Positions 32,264-41,343 of a stretch of DNA of 64,000 nucleotides are shown here, in pieces; position 1 is the stretch's first letter; each line of letters begins with the position of its first letter. The notes below the pieces were generated by a model, which saw only the letters and a program-made list of their open reading frames with translations, had not been told where the DNA came from and did no database searches. The stretch comes from Trinickia violacea (GTDB lineage: Bacteria > Pseudomonadota > Gammaproteobacteria > Burkholderiales > Burkholderiaceae). Made by a program: the position numbers and the translations under genes. Location: NCBI RefSeq assembly GCF_005280735.1, contig NZ_CP040078.1, forward strand, positions 3,038,001-3,102,000. Direction: 5' to 3'.

Positions 32264-33673
32264 TTACGAATTCACGACCACTTCAGCAGGTGCGGTTTCA
32301 CTCCTCGTATAGAATTTGTAGGCAATGAACACGACAACGACCCACACACCCGAAACAACTAGAGACATGCGCATATCCGGCAGCACGGCGATGCAAATCA
32401 TCACGGCAGCCATAAATGCGAGCGCGAGGTAGTTGCTATACGGGTAGAAGGGCATCTTGTAGGTGATCTTGCATTCTTGACCATTCTTGACCCTCGACTT
32501 CCTGAAGTTCAGATGGCTAATCAGGATCGACGCCCAGGCACAGATCAGCCCGAACACGGTCACCGAAGAGAACAGTTCGAAAGCGCGTTCCGGCATGATG
32601 AAGTTCAGAATCACACCCACGAACATCGCCGCGAACACCAGCATCACGGCACGCGAAGGCACTTTGCGGCTATTGACCACGCTTAGGAACGCCGGAGCGT
32701 TCTTTTGCAAGGAAAGGTTGTAGAAAGTGCGACTGTTCGTGAAGACACTCGCGTTCACCGCCGACAAGACTGCCGTAACGACAACCAAGTTCATGATTCC
32801 CGCCGCAGCCGGAACGCCGATTCTCGTGAAGACCTCGACGAACGGGCTACCCTTGGTGGTCAACGATGTCCACGGGAAGATCGTGAGCAGCACCGCGATC
32901 GCACCGACGTAGAAAATCAGCAGTCGCCAAAAGGTAGCGTTCACGGCCTTCGGCATCGTGGTCTTGACATCCTTCGCTTCGCCTGCCGCCAAGCCTAGGT
33001 TTTCAACTCCACCGAATGCAAAGGCAACCATGACGATGGACAAGACTGCTCCGCTCAAACCCTTCGCAAAGAAGCCGCCATGGTCGACCAGATGATGGAA
33101 GCCGATCGGCTCTCCATGGTTGCCGATCCCGAAGAAGATCATGCCTGCGCCGAAAAGGATCATCGCCACGATGGCTATGACCTTGACGAGCGCAAACCAG
33201 AATTCGGCTTCACCGTAAAACTTCACACCGACAATATTAATTACAAACATCATCGATACGGCCGCCAAAGCCGTCACCCAGATCGGGACCCCGGGAAACC
33301 AGAAGTGAACGTAGTTTCCCAAGGCATTCAAGTCGGCTGCGCTCGTAGCAAGCAGAAAAATGAACGCATTCCATCCGTTCAAGAAACCGACGAATCGGTG
33401 GATGTAGCGATTCGAGTAGGAGATATAGGAGCCCGACACGGGCTCCTCGACAGCCATCTCGCCGAGCGCTCTCATAACGAAGTAAATCGCGATCGCTGCG
33501 ATGAAATACATCAGCAATATCGCGGGACCGGCCGTTCTGATAGCCCACGAAGACCCGTAAAAGAGACCGGTACCGATCGCGCCGCCGATCGCAATCATCT
33601 GGATATGGCGATTTTTCAGGTCTCTTTTGAGATCTTCCTGCTCGTACGCCTGTATTTGATTCTCGTTGCTCAC
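32264..33673 (-). CDS. APC-family amino-acid permease (GabP/AnsP/ProY type)
   Basis: About 469 residues with 12 predicted helices. The GTG at 33673 follows GGAGGAGG. Conserved blocks: RHIQMIAIGGAIGTGLFYGS (first helix, substrate/Na site), AIYFVMRALGEMAVEEPVSG SYISY, ENLGLAAGEAKD and SVFTNSRTFYNLS. This is a proton-coupled amino-acid/amine importer at the inner membrane. Sits between the ABC operon and the MalY-type gene, all on one strand, suggesting two parallel uptake routes for the lyase substrate. Confidence 0.9.
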   Translation of the reverse strand: MSNENQIQAYEQEDLKRDLKNRHIQMIAIGGAIGTGLFYGSSWAIRTAGPAILLMYFIAAIAIYFVMRALGEMAVEEPVSGSYISYSNRYIHRFVGFLNGWNAFIFLLATSAADLNALGNYVHFWFPGVPIWVTALAAVSMMFVINIVGVKFYGEAEFWFALVKVIAIVAMILFGAGMIFFGIGNHGEPIGFHHLVDHGGFFAKGLSGAVLSIVMVAFAFGGVENLGLAAGEAKDVKTTMPKAVNATFWRLLIFYVGAIAVLLTIFPWTSLTTKGSPFVEVFTRIGVPAAAGIMNLVVVTAVLSAVNASVFTNSRTFYNLSLQKNAPAFLSVVNSRKVPSRAVMLVFAAMFVGVILNFIMPERAFELFSSVTVFGLICAWASILISHLNFRKSRVKNGQECKITYKMPFYPYSNYLALAFMAAVMICIAVLPDMRMSLVVSGVWVVVVFIAYKFYTRSETAPAEVVVNS

Positions 33674-33779
33674 CTTGCCTCCTCCTATGAAGCGCCCTTC
33701 TCGCGCCCACCAACAACCTCCAGGCGCACCGCCCAGACTTGCCGGAGTCCGGCGCATACACCAATCCGTCTCCGTGTAA

Positions 33780-33822
33780 TCCGTATTTGCTAAAATTGTT
33801 TAACATTCCTAACTTATACGGA
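33780..33822. promoter_or_regulatory. Separated inverted repeat upstream of the APC permease
   Basis: TCCGTAT (33780-33786) and ATACGGA (33816-33822) are perfect 7-bp arms 29 bases apart, framing an AT-rich stretch in the 291-base gap between the MalY-type gene and the APC permease gene. Could be a two-site operator around a promoter for the permease. The rest of the gap shows nothing else. Confidence 0.3.
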
Positions 33823-33964
33823 ATTTCTTTGCCTGTCATTCGTGGCGCGTGTCTCCCTATCTCGCGCAAAACTAGGCGCTAGGTGCGGCCGTTTCTTCCA
33901 TTCGACTGAAACTCCCCCCAGCGCTATTCATGCGCTCTGCCATTAAGCAATCCCCAGTTACGCC

Positions 33965-35203
33965 TCAGACCTCCGCCACCGCAGCCGCGAGGCGGCTAAT
34001 GGCTTCGTCGACCGTGGAGCGGGGGCAGCCGAGATTGACGCGCATATAGCCATGTCCTTCGATACCAAACTTCTGTCCCTTGTCGAGCCAAAGCCGCGCC
34101 TTGGTCAGCATGAATTTGTTGAGCGCCTCCGCATCCATCCCCAACCCACGGCAATCCATCCAGGCCAGATAAAGCGAGTCTGCCGGCAGCACCCTTATCT
34201 TCGAAGTCATCTCGTTGACGGCGTTGCGCAAGTGGGCGTGGTTCACGCGCAGATAGCTCAGCATCTGTTCGAGCCACGGCTCGCCGTGCGCATAGGCAGC
34301 CTCGGCGGCGACCATGCCGAGCGTGTTCACCAGCGGGAACATATTTCTGTCGTACTGCCGGAGCAGTTCTTCGCGCAGACGCCGGTTCGGCACGAACACA
34401 TTCGCGCTTTGCAGACCAGGCAGGTTGAACGTCTTGCTCGGCGCCGTGCAGGTAATGCTGTTCTGCGCGAACGTCTCTCCAAGCGAAGCGAACGGAATGT
34501 GCTTCTTCGCAGGGTTAATGATCAGGTCCTGATGGATCTCGTCTGAGATGACAATCACGCCATGCCGCAGACAGATCTCTCCCATGGCGCGCAGCTCGTC
34601 CTCAGACCAGACATTGCCCGTCGGATTGTGGGGATGGCTGAGGATGAAGAGCTTCGTGTTATTCCGGATCGCCGCTTCGAACATTTGTTCGTTGAAGCGA
34701 TAGCCTGTCTCTGTTCGTTCGAGCGGAGCGAAGGCCAGATGACGTCCGTTCATCAGAACGTCGTTGTGGAAGTGCGCATAGACCGGAGGCTGAATTAGCA
34801 CCGTATCGCCCGGTGACGAGAAAGCCTGGACGGCAGTCTTCAGTGTGGTGATGATGCCCGAAGTCTGCACCACCCATTCTTTGGCGACGTCCCAGCCGAA
34901 CCGCTTGGTTTGCCAGCCGACGACCGCATCCACATAGCTGTCGGTCGCACCACCGGGGTAGCCGAAGATGCCGTGCTCCACCGCCTCGTGAAGTGCGTCG
35001 ATCACGGGTTGGGGGGCGCGGAAATCCATATCTGCAACCCACATGGGCAACGGGTTCACAGCGGATTCATCTGCTGAAAGAAGCTTTTCAGCAATCGCCC
35101 ATTTCATGGAGTTCGAATTCTTCCGATCGGCCACCTGATCGAATACGCAAGCAAAGTTTGCGGTCGAAGCGTCGTTTCTTATCTCTGCGGAGCATGCCTT
35201 CAC
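33965..35203 (-). CDS. MalY/PatB-type PLP C-S lyase (cystathionine beta-lyase-like aminotransferase fold)
   Basis: A 412-residue fold-type I PLP enzyme. LPMWVADMDFRAPQPVIDAL (residues 52-71) is diagnostic of MalY/PatB; SHPHNPTGNVW, ISDEIHQDLI (PLP Asp) and TAPSKTFNLPGLQ (PLP Lys) follow. These enzymes split cystathionine or S-alkyl-cysteines to thiol, pyruvate and ammonia. GTG start at 35203 after GGAAG. Divergent from a MetR-like regulator gene (125-base gap to its chosen start) and upstream of amino-acid transporter genes, consistent with a sulfur amino-acid uptake and cleavage unit. Confidence 0.88.
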   Translation of the reverse strand: MKACSAEIRNDASTANFACVFDQVADRKNSNSMKWAIAEKLLSADESAVNPLPMWVADMDFRAPQPVIDALHEAVEHGIFGYPGGATDSYVDAVVGWQTKRFGWDVAKEWVVQTSGIITTLKTAVQAFSSPGDTVLIQPPVYAHFHNDVLMNGRHLAFAPLERTETGYRFNEQMFEAAIRNNTKLFILSHPHNPTGNVWSEDELRAMGEICLRHGVIVISDEIHQDLIINPAKKHIPFASLGETFAQNSITCTAPSKTFNLPGLQSANVFVPNRRLREELLRQYDRNMFPLVNTLGMVAAEAAYAHGEPWLEQMLSYLRVNHAHLRNAVNEMTSKIRVLPADSLYLAWMDCRGLGMDAEALNKFMLTKARLWLDKGQKFGIEGHGYMRVNLGCPRSTVDEAISRLAAAVAEV

Positions 35204-35328
35204 TATTTCTTCCTTGTTTCAATATGACGGCGCGCACGGGACGCGGCCTTGAATTTCGGTCAGAATAGCAACGCTCTTCCATGAGCGGAAATGGTATGTT
35301 TTCATGGAACAATGAACGGAGATCATGG

Positions 35329-36225
35329 ATGCTAGACCGCCAACAGCTTGCCATCCTGCTGGAATTCGATCGGCTAGGTAGTGTCACCGCAGCCGCGGAA
35401 CGACTCAACGTCACACAGTCGGCGCTTTCGCACATGGTCCGAAAGATGGAAGAGCGGCATGGCGTCAAGATTTGGACAAAGAGCGGGCGTACGCTCCGCT
35501 TTACGCAGGCCGGGGAATATCTGCTCGCTTTGGCGCAGCGTGTGTTGCCGCAGATCGATCACGCCGAGCGGATGCTCGTCGATTTCGCGGAAGGTAGGCG
35601 CGGCGCGCTGCGCATCGGCATGGAGTGCCACCCATGCCAAAAGTGGCTCTCAAGGCTTACACCTCGGTACCTTGCCGCCTGGCCGGACGTAAATTTCGAC
35701 GTGCGTACGGCATTCCGCTTCGACGGCGTTGCGGCACTTGAGGGTCATGAAATCGACTTGCTCGTTACACCTGATCCCATTGACTTACCGGACATCCGCT
35801 TTACGCCTGTCATCGACTACGAGCTTGTTCTGGTTGTGCATGAAGCCCATCCGTTGGCTGCGCGCGCATTCGCTCAACCTCGTGACCTGCTCGGCGAAGA
35901 ACTGATCACCGTTCCCGTCACCGAAGACAGGCTGGACATCTATACGCGCTTCCTTATCCCGGCTCATTGCAAACCAAAGAACCATAGAACCGCGGAAGCG
36001 ACCGATCTAATGCTGCAGCTCGTCGCCGCAGGACGCGGAGTCTCAGTCCTACCCGATTGGCTCGTTCATGAAGAGGGGGCCGATCTGCCGATTCGCGCAG
36101 TGCGGCTTGGCAAGCGCGGCATCAACAAGAGCATCAATCTAGGTATCCGCCGCGGCGAAGAGGAAATCGCATATATCGCCGGCTTTGTGACGATCGCGCG
36201 AGAGATGGGTGTCAGTCGATCGTGA
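35329..36225 (+). CDS. LysR-family regulator, MetR-like
   Basis: A 298-residue LTTR from the ATG at 35329 (GGAG upstream). HTH: LLEFDRLGSVTAAAERLNVTQSALSH (residues 8-33); LRFTQAGEYLLALAQRVLPQI follows. The effector domain begins GALRIGMECHPCQKWL, very like the ECHSCxxWL segment of MetR, which binds homocysteine. The divergent C-S lyase gene is the expected target. TTCA-N8-TGAA at 35302-35317 in the leader is a weak dyad and not the classical MetR box. Homocysteine or a related thiol as effector is inference. Confidence 0.85.
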   Translation: MLDRQQLAILLEFDRLGSVTAAAERLNVTQSALSHMVRKMEERHGVKIWTKSGRTLRFTQAGEYLLALAQRVLPQIDHAERMLVDFAEGRRGALRIGMECHPCQKWLSRLTPRYLAAWPDVNFDVRTAFRFDGVAALEGHEIDLLVTPDPIDLPDIRFTPVIDYELVLVVHEAHPLAARAFAQPRDLLGEELITVPVTEDRLDIYTRFLIPAHCKPKNHRTAEATDLMLQLVAAGRGVSVLPDWLVHEEGADLPIRAVRLGKRGINKSINLGIRRGEEEIAYIAGFVTIAREMGVSRS

Positions 36226-36340
36226 TGCGAAACGCGATTGAAGCCGCCGAAGGGAGAAGCAAAGCTTACCGTCGACCAGCAGCGATAAAGCGGCCGGTCG
36301 CTCCCTTTCCCACTATAAACATGGAAGTATCCCTCGTCCG

Positions 36341-36625
36341 TCAGGTGGCAATTTCTCTGCTGCGCGCCTCGGCCGAGACGGTCAAGACTAAGATCGCCAT
36401 TGCAAGCGGATCGAATGATACCCAGAGCACCGCGTTCCATCCGTAGGCGGTCAAAAGGCCGCCCCGACAAGAAAGAGCCGAACGCTATCGTCCCGAACAC
36501 GATGAAGACGTTCAGCGATTGCACGCGGGCTTTTTCTTCGGGCCGATGGCAGTCGAGACAAGAGCTGATGCTCCCACGAAGCCGAAGTTCCATCCGACGC
36601 CAAGCAAGATCAGGTTAAGCCAGTC
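36341..36625 (-). pseudogene. MFS transporter C-terminal remnant with frameshifts
   Basis: Three minus-strand frames joined in order read LLGVGWNFGFVGASALVSTA, RVQSLNVFIVFGTIAFGSFL and LLTAYGWNAVLWVSFDPLAM, then stop at 36341. This matches the end of the intact MFS protein at 43944-45134 (GIGWNFGFLGASALVLS; RIQSINDFVVFGAMVIGSFV; LLSAFGWSTVSGLLLPP). At least two frameshifts and loss of the N-terminal nine helices show a dead fragment. Confidence 0.75.
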
Positions 36626-36762
36626 TTATCTTTCCGGTTTTGCGGCCGCGGATTGCGTGCAGCCGGACCGCCGCTCGCGCACGCTGTCGTTCGTTATGGC
36701 TGACGGCGTCTTCGCCGGTCTGACTGGGCTACAGCTCGTCAGCTAAAACCAGCCTGCCGAAT

Positions 36763-37189
36763 TCAGTAGTCGCTCTTCGCCGGTTTCGCATCGATCTGCC
36801 ACGTTTCGCTGACGACCCGGGCGTCGCGATAGGTCAGCACATAACGCACGCGGATCGGCTGCTTGCCTTCGAACACGACATTGGCCGTAACGCTCGCACC
36901 CTTCGGATTCGAAGCCTCCTCGATTCCATCTACAGATACCTTCATTGGTCCTTGAGCCTTCGTGAATTTCTCCCAGACGCCGCGAATGGCATCGACACCC
37001 GTGTATGTGCCGTCCAGCGGGCCGCCGACCCAATTGAACTGCGCGTTGTCAGCGTAGCCGCGCATCAGCAGTGCCACGTTTCCCGACGCAATGGCCTGGA
37101 AGTGCTGGTTCGCGTCGCCTGACGGCAGGTCGGCCAGCGCCGCGGTCGATGCAACCGCGAGGGCGACAGCCAGAGCGAGCTTTTTTCAT
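36763..37189 (-). pseudogene. Secreted NTF2/SnoaL-like protein, frameshifted in an A6 tract after the start codon
   Basis: ATG at 37189 with GGAG upstream is followed by six A residues. One fewer A would read MKKLALAVALAVASTAALAD, a perfect signal peptide, and continue through NVALLMRGYADNAQFNWVGG to DAKPAKSDY at 36763. As written, the start codon is one base out of frame, and a TGA lies immediately upstream in the long frame. The mature part (about 120 residues) has the NTF2-like pattern: a conical fold with ADNAQFNW, GTYTGVDAIRGVWEKF and VVSETWQID. Either a frameshift mutation, a sequencing error in a homopolymer, or slippage-controlled expression. Neighbour of the dehydrogenase/amine oxidase cluster. 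Confidence 0.65.
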
Positions 37190-37357
37190 TGTGGTTCTCC
37201 GCAAGAGGACTAGTAAGGGGATCAAATAGACGGCGTCGCCGCATTCCGTGCGCCGGCACATCGTTACGACAGCGACGCTCAAGACACCGCACCGTTTCTG
37301 GCGCGAACGGGCAAAGCGATGGCCGCGATGGATCGATCGCGACCGAAAAGATTTTCG

Positions 37358-38395
37358 TTAAGATGCGCTATGCGTCTTTCCCATCACCAGGACCATTCGG
37401 AATTTGACGTCACCGCGCTTCACTCGCTGGTAGGCTGCAAACGCGTTCTCTAGAGGCATCGTCTCGATCATCGGCCGCACGCCACTCAGCACACTGAAGT
37501 CGAGCGTCCTTTCGCTCTCATAGGGCGAGCCCGTGACCGATCCTGCGATGCTGCGCTCGCCGCTGACAAGCTGACGGGTCGATACGGCCAATGCATCTTT
37601 GGCGATACCAAGCACAACCAGTCGCCCTTGCGGTGCAAGGCCGCCAATCACTGTAGACACCGTGGCCGCATTGCCGATCGTCGTCAAGATGGCTTGCGCA
37701 CCGCCCATATCCGTGAGTTTGGCGGCGGCGTCATGCACGTCGGTGTCGATATAGACATGCGCGCCCAGAGCCAACGCGTCCCTCTCAATGTCTTGGCCAC
37801 GGCCGACCGCAACGACCTTGAAACCCATCCTGCGAGCGTATTGCAGCGCCATGTGCCCGAGCCCACCAATGCCCAGCACCGCGACCAGATCTCCGGCCTG
37901 TGCACCCGACTTCTTAAGTGCATTGAAGGTGGCCAAGCCGGCGCACAAGATCGGCGCTGCCTCCTCGGCATTCAGTTCGTCCGGAATGGAAACCAGCCCG
38001 GTGCTGCGCGCCACCATCATTTCCGCGTAGCCGCCATCACACGTGGCGCCGACCACTGGCTGATTACGGCAAAGCTGGAACTGCCCGCGCCGGCATTGGT
38101 CGCATTCGTTGCAATGACCGCCAAAACGGCCAACGCCGACTCGCTGCCCTACTTTCCAGATCGCGGGTGCCCCAGTGCCTATCGAGGCGATTCGGCCGAT
38201 GACTTCGTGGCCCGGAACGCGTGGCGGACGCAGTGTAGGATCGGCTCGCTCTATATCGGCGGCATCGGCGCCACAAATGCCGCACGCTTCAACCTCGATC
38301 AAAACTTCGCCCGGTCCAGGGATCGGTATGTTGCGCTCGACCAGCTCAAGAGCGCCCGGCTTCGCCACCTGCATGGCCCTATAGGTACTTTTCAT
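37358..38395 (-). CDS. Zinc-dependent alcohol dehydrogenase (MDR family)
   Basis: A 345-residue MDR enzyme with both zinc sites: catalytic (CGICGADAAD with GHEVIGRI) and structural (CNECDQCRRGQFQLC, near residues 93-107). The nucleotide motif is LGIGGLGHMALQYA near residue 170. Length and the ACGICG start suggest an alcohol dehydrogenase/AdhP- or Tdh-like enzyme. The ATG at 38395 is internal to a longer open frame that overlaps the neighbouring gene; it was chosen because the MDR domain starts there. Last gene of a minus-strand cluster with amine oxidase, cupin and CMD genes. Confidence 0.88.
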   Translation of the reverse strand: MKSTYRAMQVAKPGALELVERNIPIPGPGEVLIEVEACGICGADAADIERADPTLRPPRVPGHEVIGRIASIGTGAPAIWKVGQRVGVGRFGGHCNECDQCRRGQFQLCRNQPVVGATCDGGYAEMMVARSTGLVSIPDELNAEEAAPILCAGLATFNALKKSGAQAGDLVAVLGIGGLGHMALQYARRMGFKVVAVGRGQDIERDALALGAHVYIDTDVHDAAAKLTDMGGAQAILTTIGNAATVSTVIGGLAPQGRLVVLGIAKDALAVSTRQLVSGERSIAGSVTGSPYESERTLDFSVLSGVRPMIETMPLENAFAAYQRVKRGDVKFRMVLVMGKTHSAS

Positions 38396-38417
38396 AGTCG
38401 TATTCCCGATGTCGTTA

Positions 38418-39581
38418 CTATTCAACGATGCTTGGCTTGAATTTCTCGTTACGGAGTCCTTCAACCAGTGTATGAACGCCGAAGTCTGCCGCCTCGATGG
38501 CACCTGCAAGGTAGCCTGAAAAATTGGGGGACCATTCGCTGGCAATGCCGACGACCCGCCCGCGCCAATCGCCCGACGCAGGCGAAGCTGCAGGCGCGGC
38601 CCCATGCTGGTGACTGGTGCCATCCAGATCGGCTTCCGTGGCGGTGAGCGCATCCGCGGCCCAGTCCTTGATGACTTCGGCCCTGGGTTCGGCTGCTTGC
38701 GGACCGAACATCCGCTCAAGTTGTGCGCGACAAAGTGCGCGCAACACGATCGGCGATATTTCTCTGCGTGCGAGGGCCGGCACTCCTATGAATCCGAATA
38801 ACCCTGCACTAGCGCCCGGCATCGACGCGTCATGGATTTCGACGAGAGGACCACAGGCACTTCTGGCTTCGCCGGAAAGCTGGCGCTCGCGCCAAAATGG
38901 GGTGTCGTAGATCGCGAGATACTTTGCGTGCGGCGCCATCCAAGTGGCCGCATCGCGCCATCCCCGCACCAACTTATCTGGTAGTGCGGGCTGAAAGTCG
39001 ATCGTCGCGATGGCAAGACGCGGCGGAATCGCCAGCAATACGTGCTCAACGGAATAGGACGTGAGCTGTCCGTGCGAATCCTCGGCATCCAGTTCAACAC
39101 GACGGCCTGTGCGGCGTATGTGTCGCACTTGCTGATCATTTTTGAGCCGTGTGGATGTCAGATTCCGGCATAGCGTATCGACCAGCGCACCCATGCCGCC
39201 GACCAGGCGCATCGACTGTGGCGACGTAGCATAACCACGCATCTGCACGGGGGGCTGATGCGGCGATCGCTCAACCACCATGTGCCCGGTTTCGTACTGC
39301 TCGAAACGCTCCAGACCGAGTTCCCGGATTAGACGATCCAGTTGGGGTTGATGTGCGGGCCAAAACCACGTCGGACCAAGATCGAAGCGATCCAGGTCAT
39401 TCCGCGAACTACCCAGCCCAGAAACCAGGGTACCGTTCGAAGACACGGACTCGATGCGACCTCCATACGTACGGCGTGCCTCCAAAAGCACATAGTCCTC
39501 GATGCCTTGCTGCTCGAGGACGAATGCCGCATACAGACCAGCAAGGCCACCTCCGACGATCGCGATCCTGGCAGTCACCAT
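38418..39581 (-). CDS. FAD-dependent amine oxidase (flavin monoamine oxidase family)
   Basis: A 387-residue flavoprotein with the FAD motif IAIVGGGLAGLYAAFVLEQQG, then VLLEARRTYGGRI (E and GGRI contact FAD), DLGPTWFWP, VGGMGALVDTL and the end segment GIASEWSPNFSGYLAGAIEAA. It is shorter than typical plant/fungal MAOs (~450) but within the bacterial range. It oxidises a primary or secondary amine to an imine/aldehyde with peroxide. Its start overlaps the cupin gene end by 7 bases, implying coupling. The downstream alcohol dehydrogenase might process the aldehyde. Confidence 0.85.
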   Translation of the reverse strand: MVTARIAIVGGGLAGLYAAFVLEQQGIEDYVLLEARRTYGGRIESVSSNGTLVSGLGSSRNDLDRFDLGPTWFWPAHQPQLDRLIRELGLERFEQYETGHMVVERSPHQPPVQMRGYATSPQSMRLVGGMGALVDTLCRNLTSTRLKNDQQVRHIRRTGRRVELDAEDSHGQLTSYSVEHVLLAIPPRLAIATIDFQPALPDKLVRGWRDAATWMAPHAKYLAIYDTPFWRERQLSGEARSACGPLVEIHDASMPGASAGLFGFIGVPALARREISPIVLRALCRAQLERMFGPQAAEPRAEVIKDWAADALTATEADLDGTSHQHGAAPAASPASGDWRGRVVGIASEWSPNFSGYLAGAIEAADFGVHTLVEGLRNEKFKPSIVE

Positions 39582-40258
39582 GAATACCCTCGCTCCGCAA
39601 CGTCAATAAGGTGGCCGGTCTTCAAATAGACTGTGGCACCGGCGTGACCAGCGACAACATTGGGGTATTGGCCCGCAGGCAGGCGTATCCAGCTACCACG
39701 GAGATATGGCTGCCCGTCAGCCCGCAGTTCACCGGCCAGCACAAGCAGTTCGGCACTCTCGACCTGACCAGCAAAAAGCGGCACATTCGGATCAAGCCGT
39801 TCCAAAACGACCCGTTCGCTATCGCCCTCGAACAACGGGCAGACATCCCGGCCATGTCCGCGTCGCCATGCCGAGGCTTCGCGCGTGTCGATGCGCACTG
39901 CGCGAGCTTCACCGGGCGACATCTGCCAGAGCTTGACGAAGATGAGGGTCCCATCATTGCTGAACGGTTGATGGGACGATCCAGGGGGATTCCGCAGATA
40001 CCACCCTGCCGGGTAATGTCCGTCACCATCCGAAAATGTTCCCGACAAGACGAAAATTTCCTCACCGCCAGGATGCTGATGGCGAGCGAACGACGAGCCC
40101 GGCGCGTATCGCACGATACTTGTGGCCCGTGCCCGCTCGCTGCCCAGTCGGTCGAGCATGACGCGCTCGACACCCGTCTGCGGTGAGGCGGTCCATTGAT
40201 ACTGATGAGCCGCGACAACCGCTCGGCGCGAGAAGTCTGCATTGACAAGCATGACCAT
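39575..40258 (-). CDS. Tandem cupin protein, ChrR-like anti-sigma/cupin_7 family
   Basis: A 227-residue protein with two ChrR-type cupin units: the first has APGSSFARHQHPGGEEIFVL (residues 52-71; HxHxxxE metal motif) and GWYLRNPPGSSHQPFS, the second GQVESAELLVLAGEL with degenerate metal ligands. Two possible starts at 40258 and 40252 (ATGs two codons apart). These cupins sense singlet-oxygen or act as small dioxygenase-like proteins; no partner sigma-factor gene is visible. Co-transcribed with the amine oxidase. Confidence 0.75.
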   Translation of the reverse strand: MVMLVNADFSRRAVVAAHQYQWTASPQTGVERVMLDRLGSERARATSIVRYAPGSSFARHQHPGGEEIFVLSGTFSDGDGHYPAGWYLRNPPGSSHQPFSNDGTLIFVKLWQMSPGEARAVRIDTREASAWRRGHGRDVCPLFEGDSERVVLERLDPNVPLFAGQVESAELLVLAGELRADGQPYLRGSWIRLPAGQYPNVVAGHAGATVYLKTGHLIDVAERGYSW

Positions 40259-40329
40259 TTTTCCGGAGTCGGACAGGAGACTGGCCAGCTTGTCGTCCGC
40301 GAGACGTCAGTGGCCAGTCCCGGTTTTGA

Positions 40330-40674
40330 TTACTTGTTCGGCAGCGAAGCGAAGGTGTCGAGGACGCGAGCCGAGTAGACCAGCGCAGCACCGGCATTCA
40401 GCGCAATCGCGACGCCCAGTGCTTCGGCGATTTCTTCCTGCGTCGCACCCAGCTCGGCCGCTTTCTGGGTATGGACCGTGATGCAGCCGTCGCATCGGGT
40501 GGTGACCGCCACTGCGAGCGCGATCAGTTCGTGGATCTTGGGCTCCAGCTTGCCACCCTTCTCGGCGGCGCCGCTGATCGTTGCCATGCCGTTCATCACG
40601 TCGGGATTCAGTTTTGCAAAATCGCCGACACGAGCCTGCAATGCGTTACGGTAAGCGTTCCAATCCTGCATCAT
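40330..40674 (-). CDS. Carboxymuconolactone decarboxylase/AhpD-family protein
   Basis: A 115-residue CMD-domain protein. The AhpD redox motif is CDGCITVH (residues 57-64; CxxC plus His two residues later), preceded by LEPKIHELIALAVAV and followed by AAELGATQEEIAEALGVAIALNAG. It is likely a peroxidase-type disulfide reductase dealing with peroxides, fitting an adjacent amine oxidase that makes H2O2. Start ATG 40674 follows TGGAG. Confidence 0.85.
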   Translation of the reverse strand: MMQDWNAYRNALQARVGDFAKLNPDVMNGMATISGAAEKGGKLEPKIHELIALAVAVTTRCDGCITVHTQKAAELGATQEEIAEALGVAIALNAGAALVYSARVLDTFASLPNK

Positions 40675-40734
40675 GGTAATTAGCTCCAGTGGGGTAAGAA
40701 GCCGGGACATTCATCGCCTCGGCAAAGAACGGTG

Positions 40735-41016
40735 TTACACGACCTCGTAGATGCGCACGTCGGGTGCATCAGCCAGCAACGGTTTGAGTTCAACAACCAC
40801 ATCGGCGGTGAACAGGTCACTTTCCAGGTAAGCCCTGGCGTTCTGCACACTGTCGAAGCCATGCAACACCTGCACGTCCTCGTCGCGCACCAGCAGTTCC
40901 TTCGATTTCGCACCCGCGATCGTATTGAGGAAAGGCGCCTTGTATTGCTGATAGACACCGGCCGCAGCCGTCCGGTTGGCAGGGTCGATTTTCAGATTGA
41001 TTTGCAGATAAACCAT
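40735..41016 (-). CDS. Small dimeric alpha/beta-barrel (ABM-like) protein
   Basis: A 93-residue protein: YLQINLKIDPANRTAAAGVY, KSKELLVRDEDVQVLHGFDS and SDLFTADVVVELKPLLAD. The ferredoxin-like beta-alpha-beta pattern and length fit the dimeric alpha-beta barrel group (antibiotic-biosynthesis monooxygenase-like), but no catalytic residue pattern identifies a function. First gene of the cluster leading to the alcohol dehydrogenase. A GATAAAR/AAAG-N5-CTTT element lies about 200 bases upstream. Confidence 0.55.
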   Translation of the reverse strand: MVYLQINLKIDPANRTAAAGVYQQYKAPFLNTIAGAKSKELLVRDEDVQVLHGFDSVQNARAYLESDLFTADVVVELKPLLADAPDVRIYEVV

Positions 41017-41215
41017 GTTTAACACCGTGGTGAGGGGAGATTAAACCTGACGCCCGACCATCTGGCCGTCGTCAGCCGAATAACGATGAGGACTTCGAAA
41101 TGGAGTTTTGCTTCATTGACAATCCTGGCCGTTATCGCGCTCAGCCAGCCTTATCAGCTATAGCAAATGCCCTCTCCACCCGTTGAATCCATTCTCTGCC
41201 TCTAAGAATCTGGTC

Positions 41216-41260
41216 ACAAACGAGATAAAGTATCCATGGTGGAAAGTAATTCTTTATCGG
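41216..41260 (-). repeat. Dispersed promoter-like element, copy at 41.2 kb
   Basis: GATAAAG (41224-41230), twelve bases, AAAG-TAATT-CTTT (41243-41255), followed by ATC so that the whole is also framed GATAAAG...CTTTATC. Read on the minus strand it points at the ABM/CMD/cupin/amine-oxidase/dehydrogenase cluster. Spacing is identical to the copies at 45.3, 46.7, 58.3 and 61.4 kb. The rest of the 317-base gap (41026-41343) shows nothing recognisable. Confidence 0.65.
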
Positions 41261-41343
41261 GCGACTCGTGCGTTTGAATTGCCTTGCGTAGCGGCTCCAG
41301 CGCGACCACCTCAACCTGCTGCCGCCCTGGGTCACGCTGAATT

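Noticed and set aside
35302..35317. TTCA-N8-TGAA as a MetR box
   Set aside because: Spacing and orientation differ from the TGAA-N5-TTCA consensus, so it is not listed as a site.
36066..36593. 175-codon minus-strand frame read as a gene
   Set aside because: Only its middle (RVQSLNVFIVFG) matches an MFS transporter; the rest is out of frame or antisense to the LysR gene.
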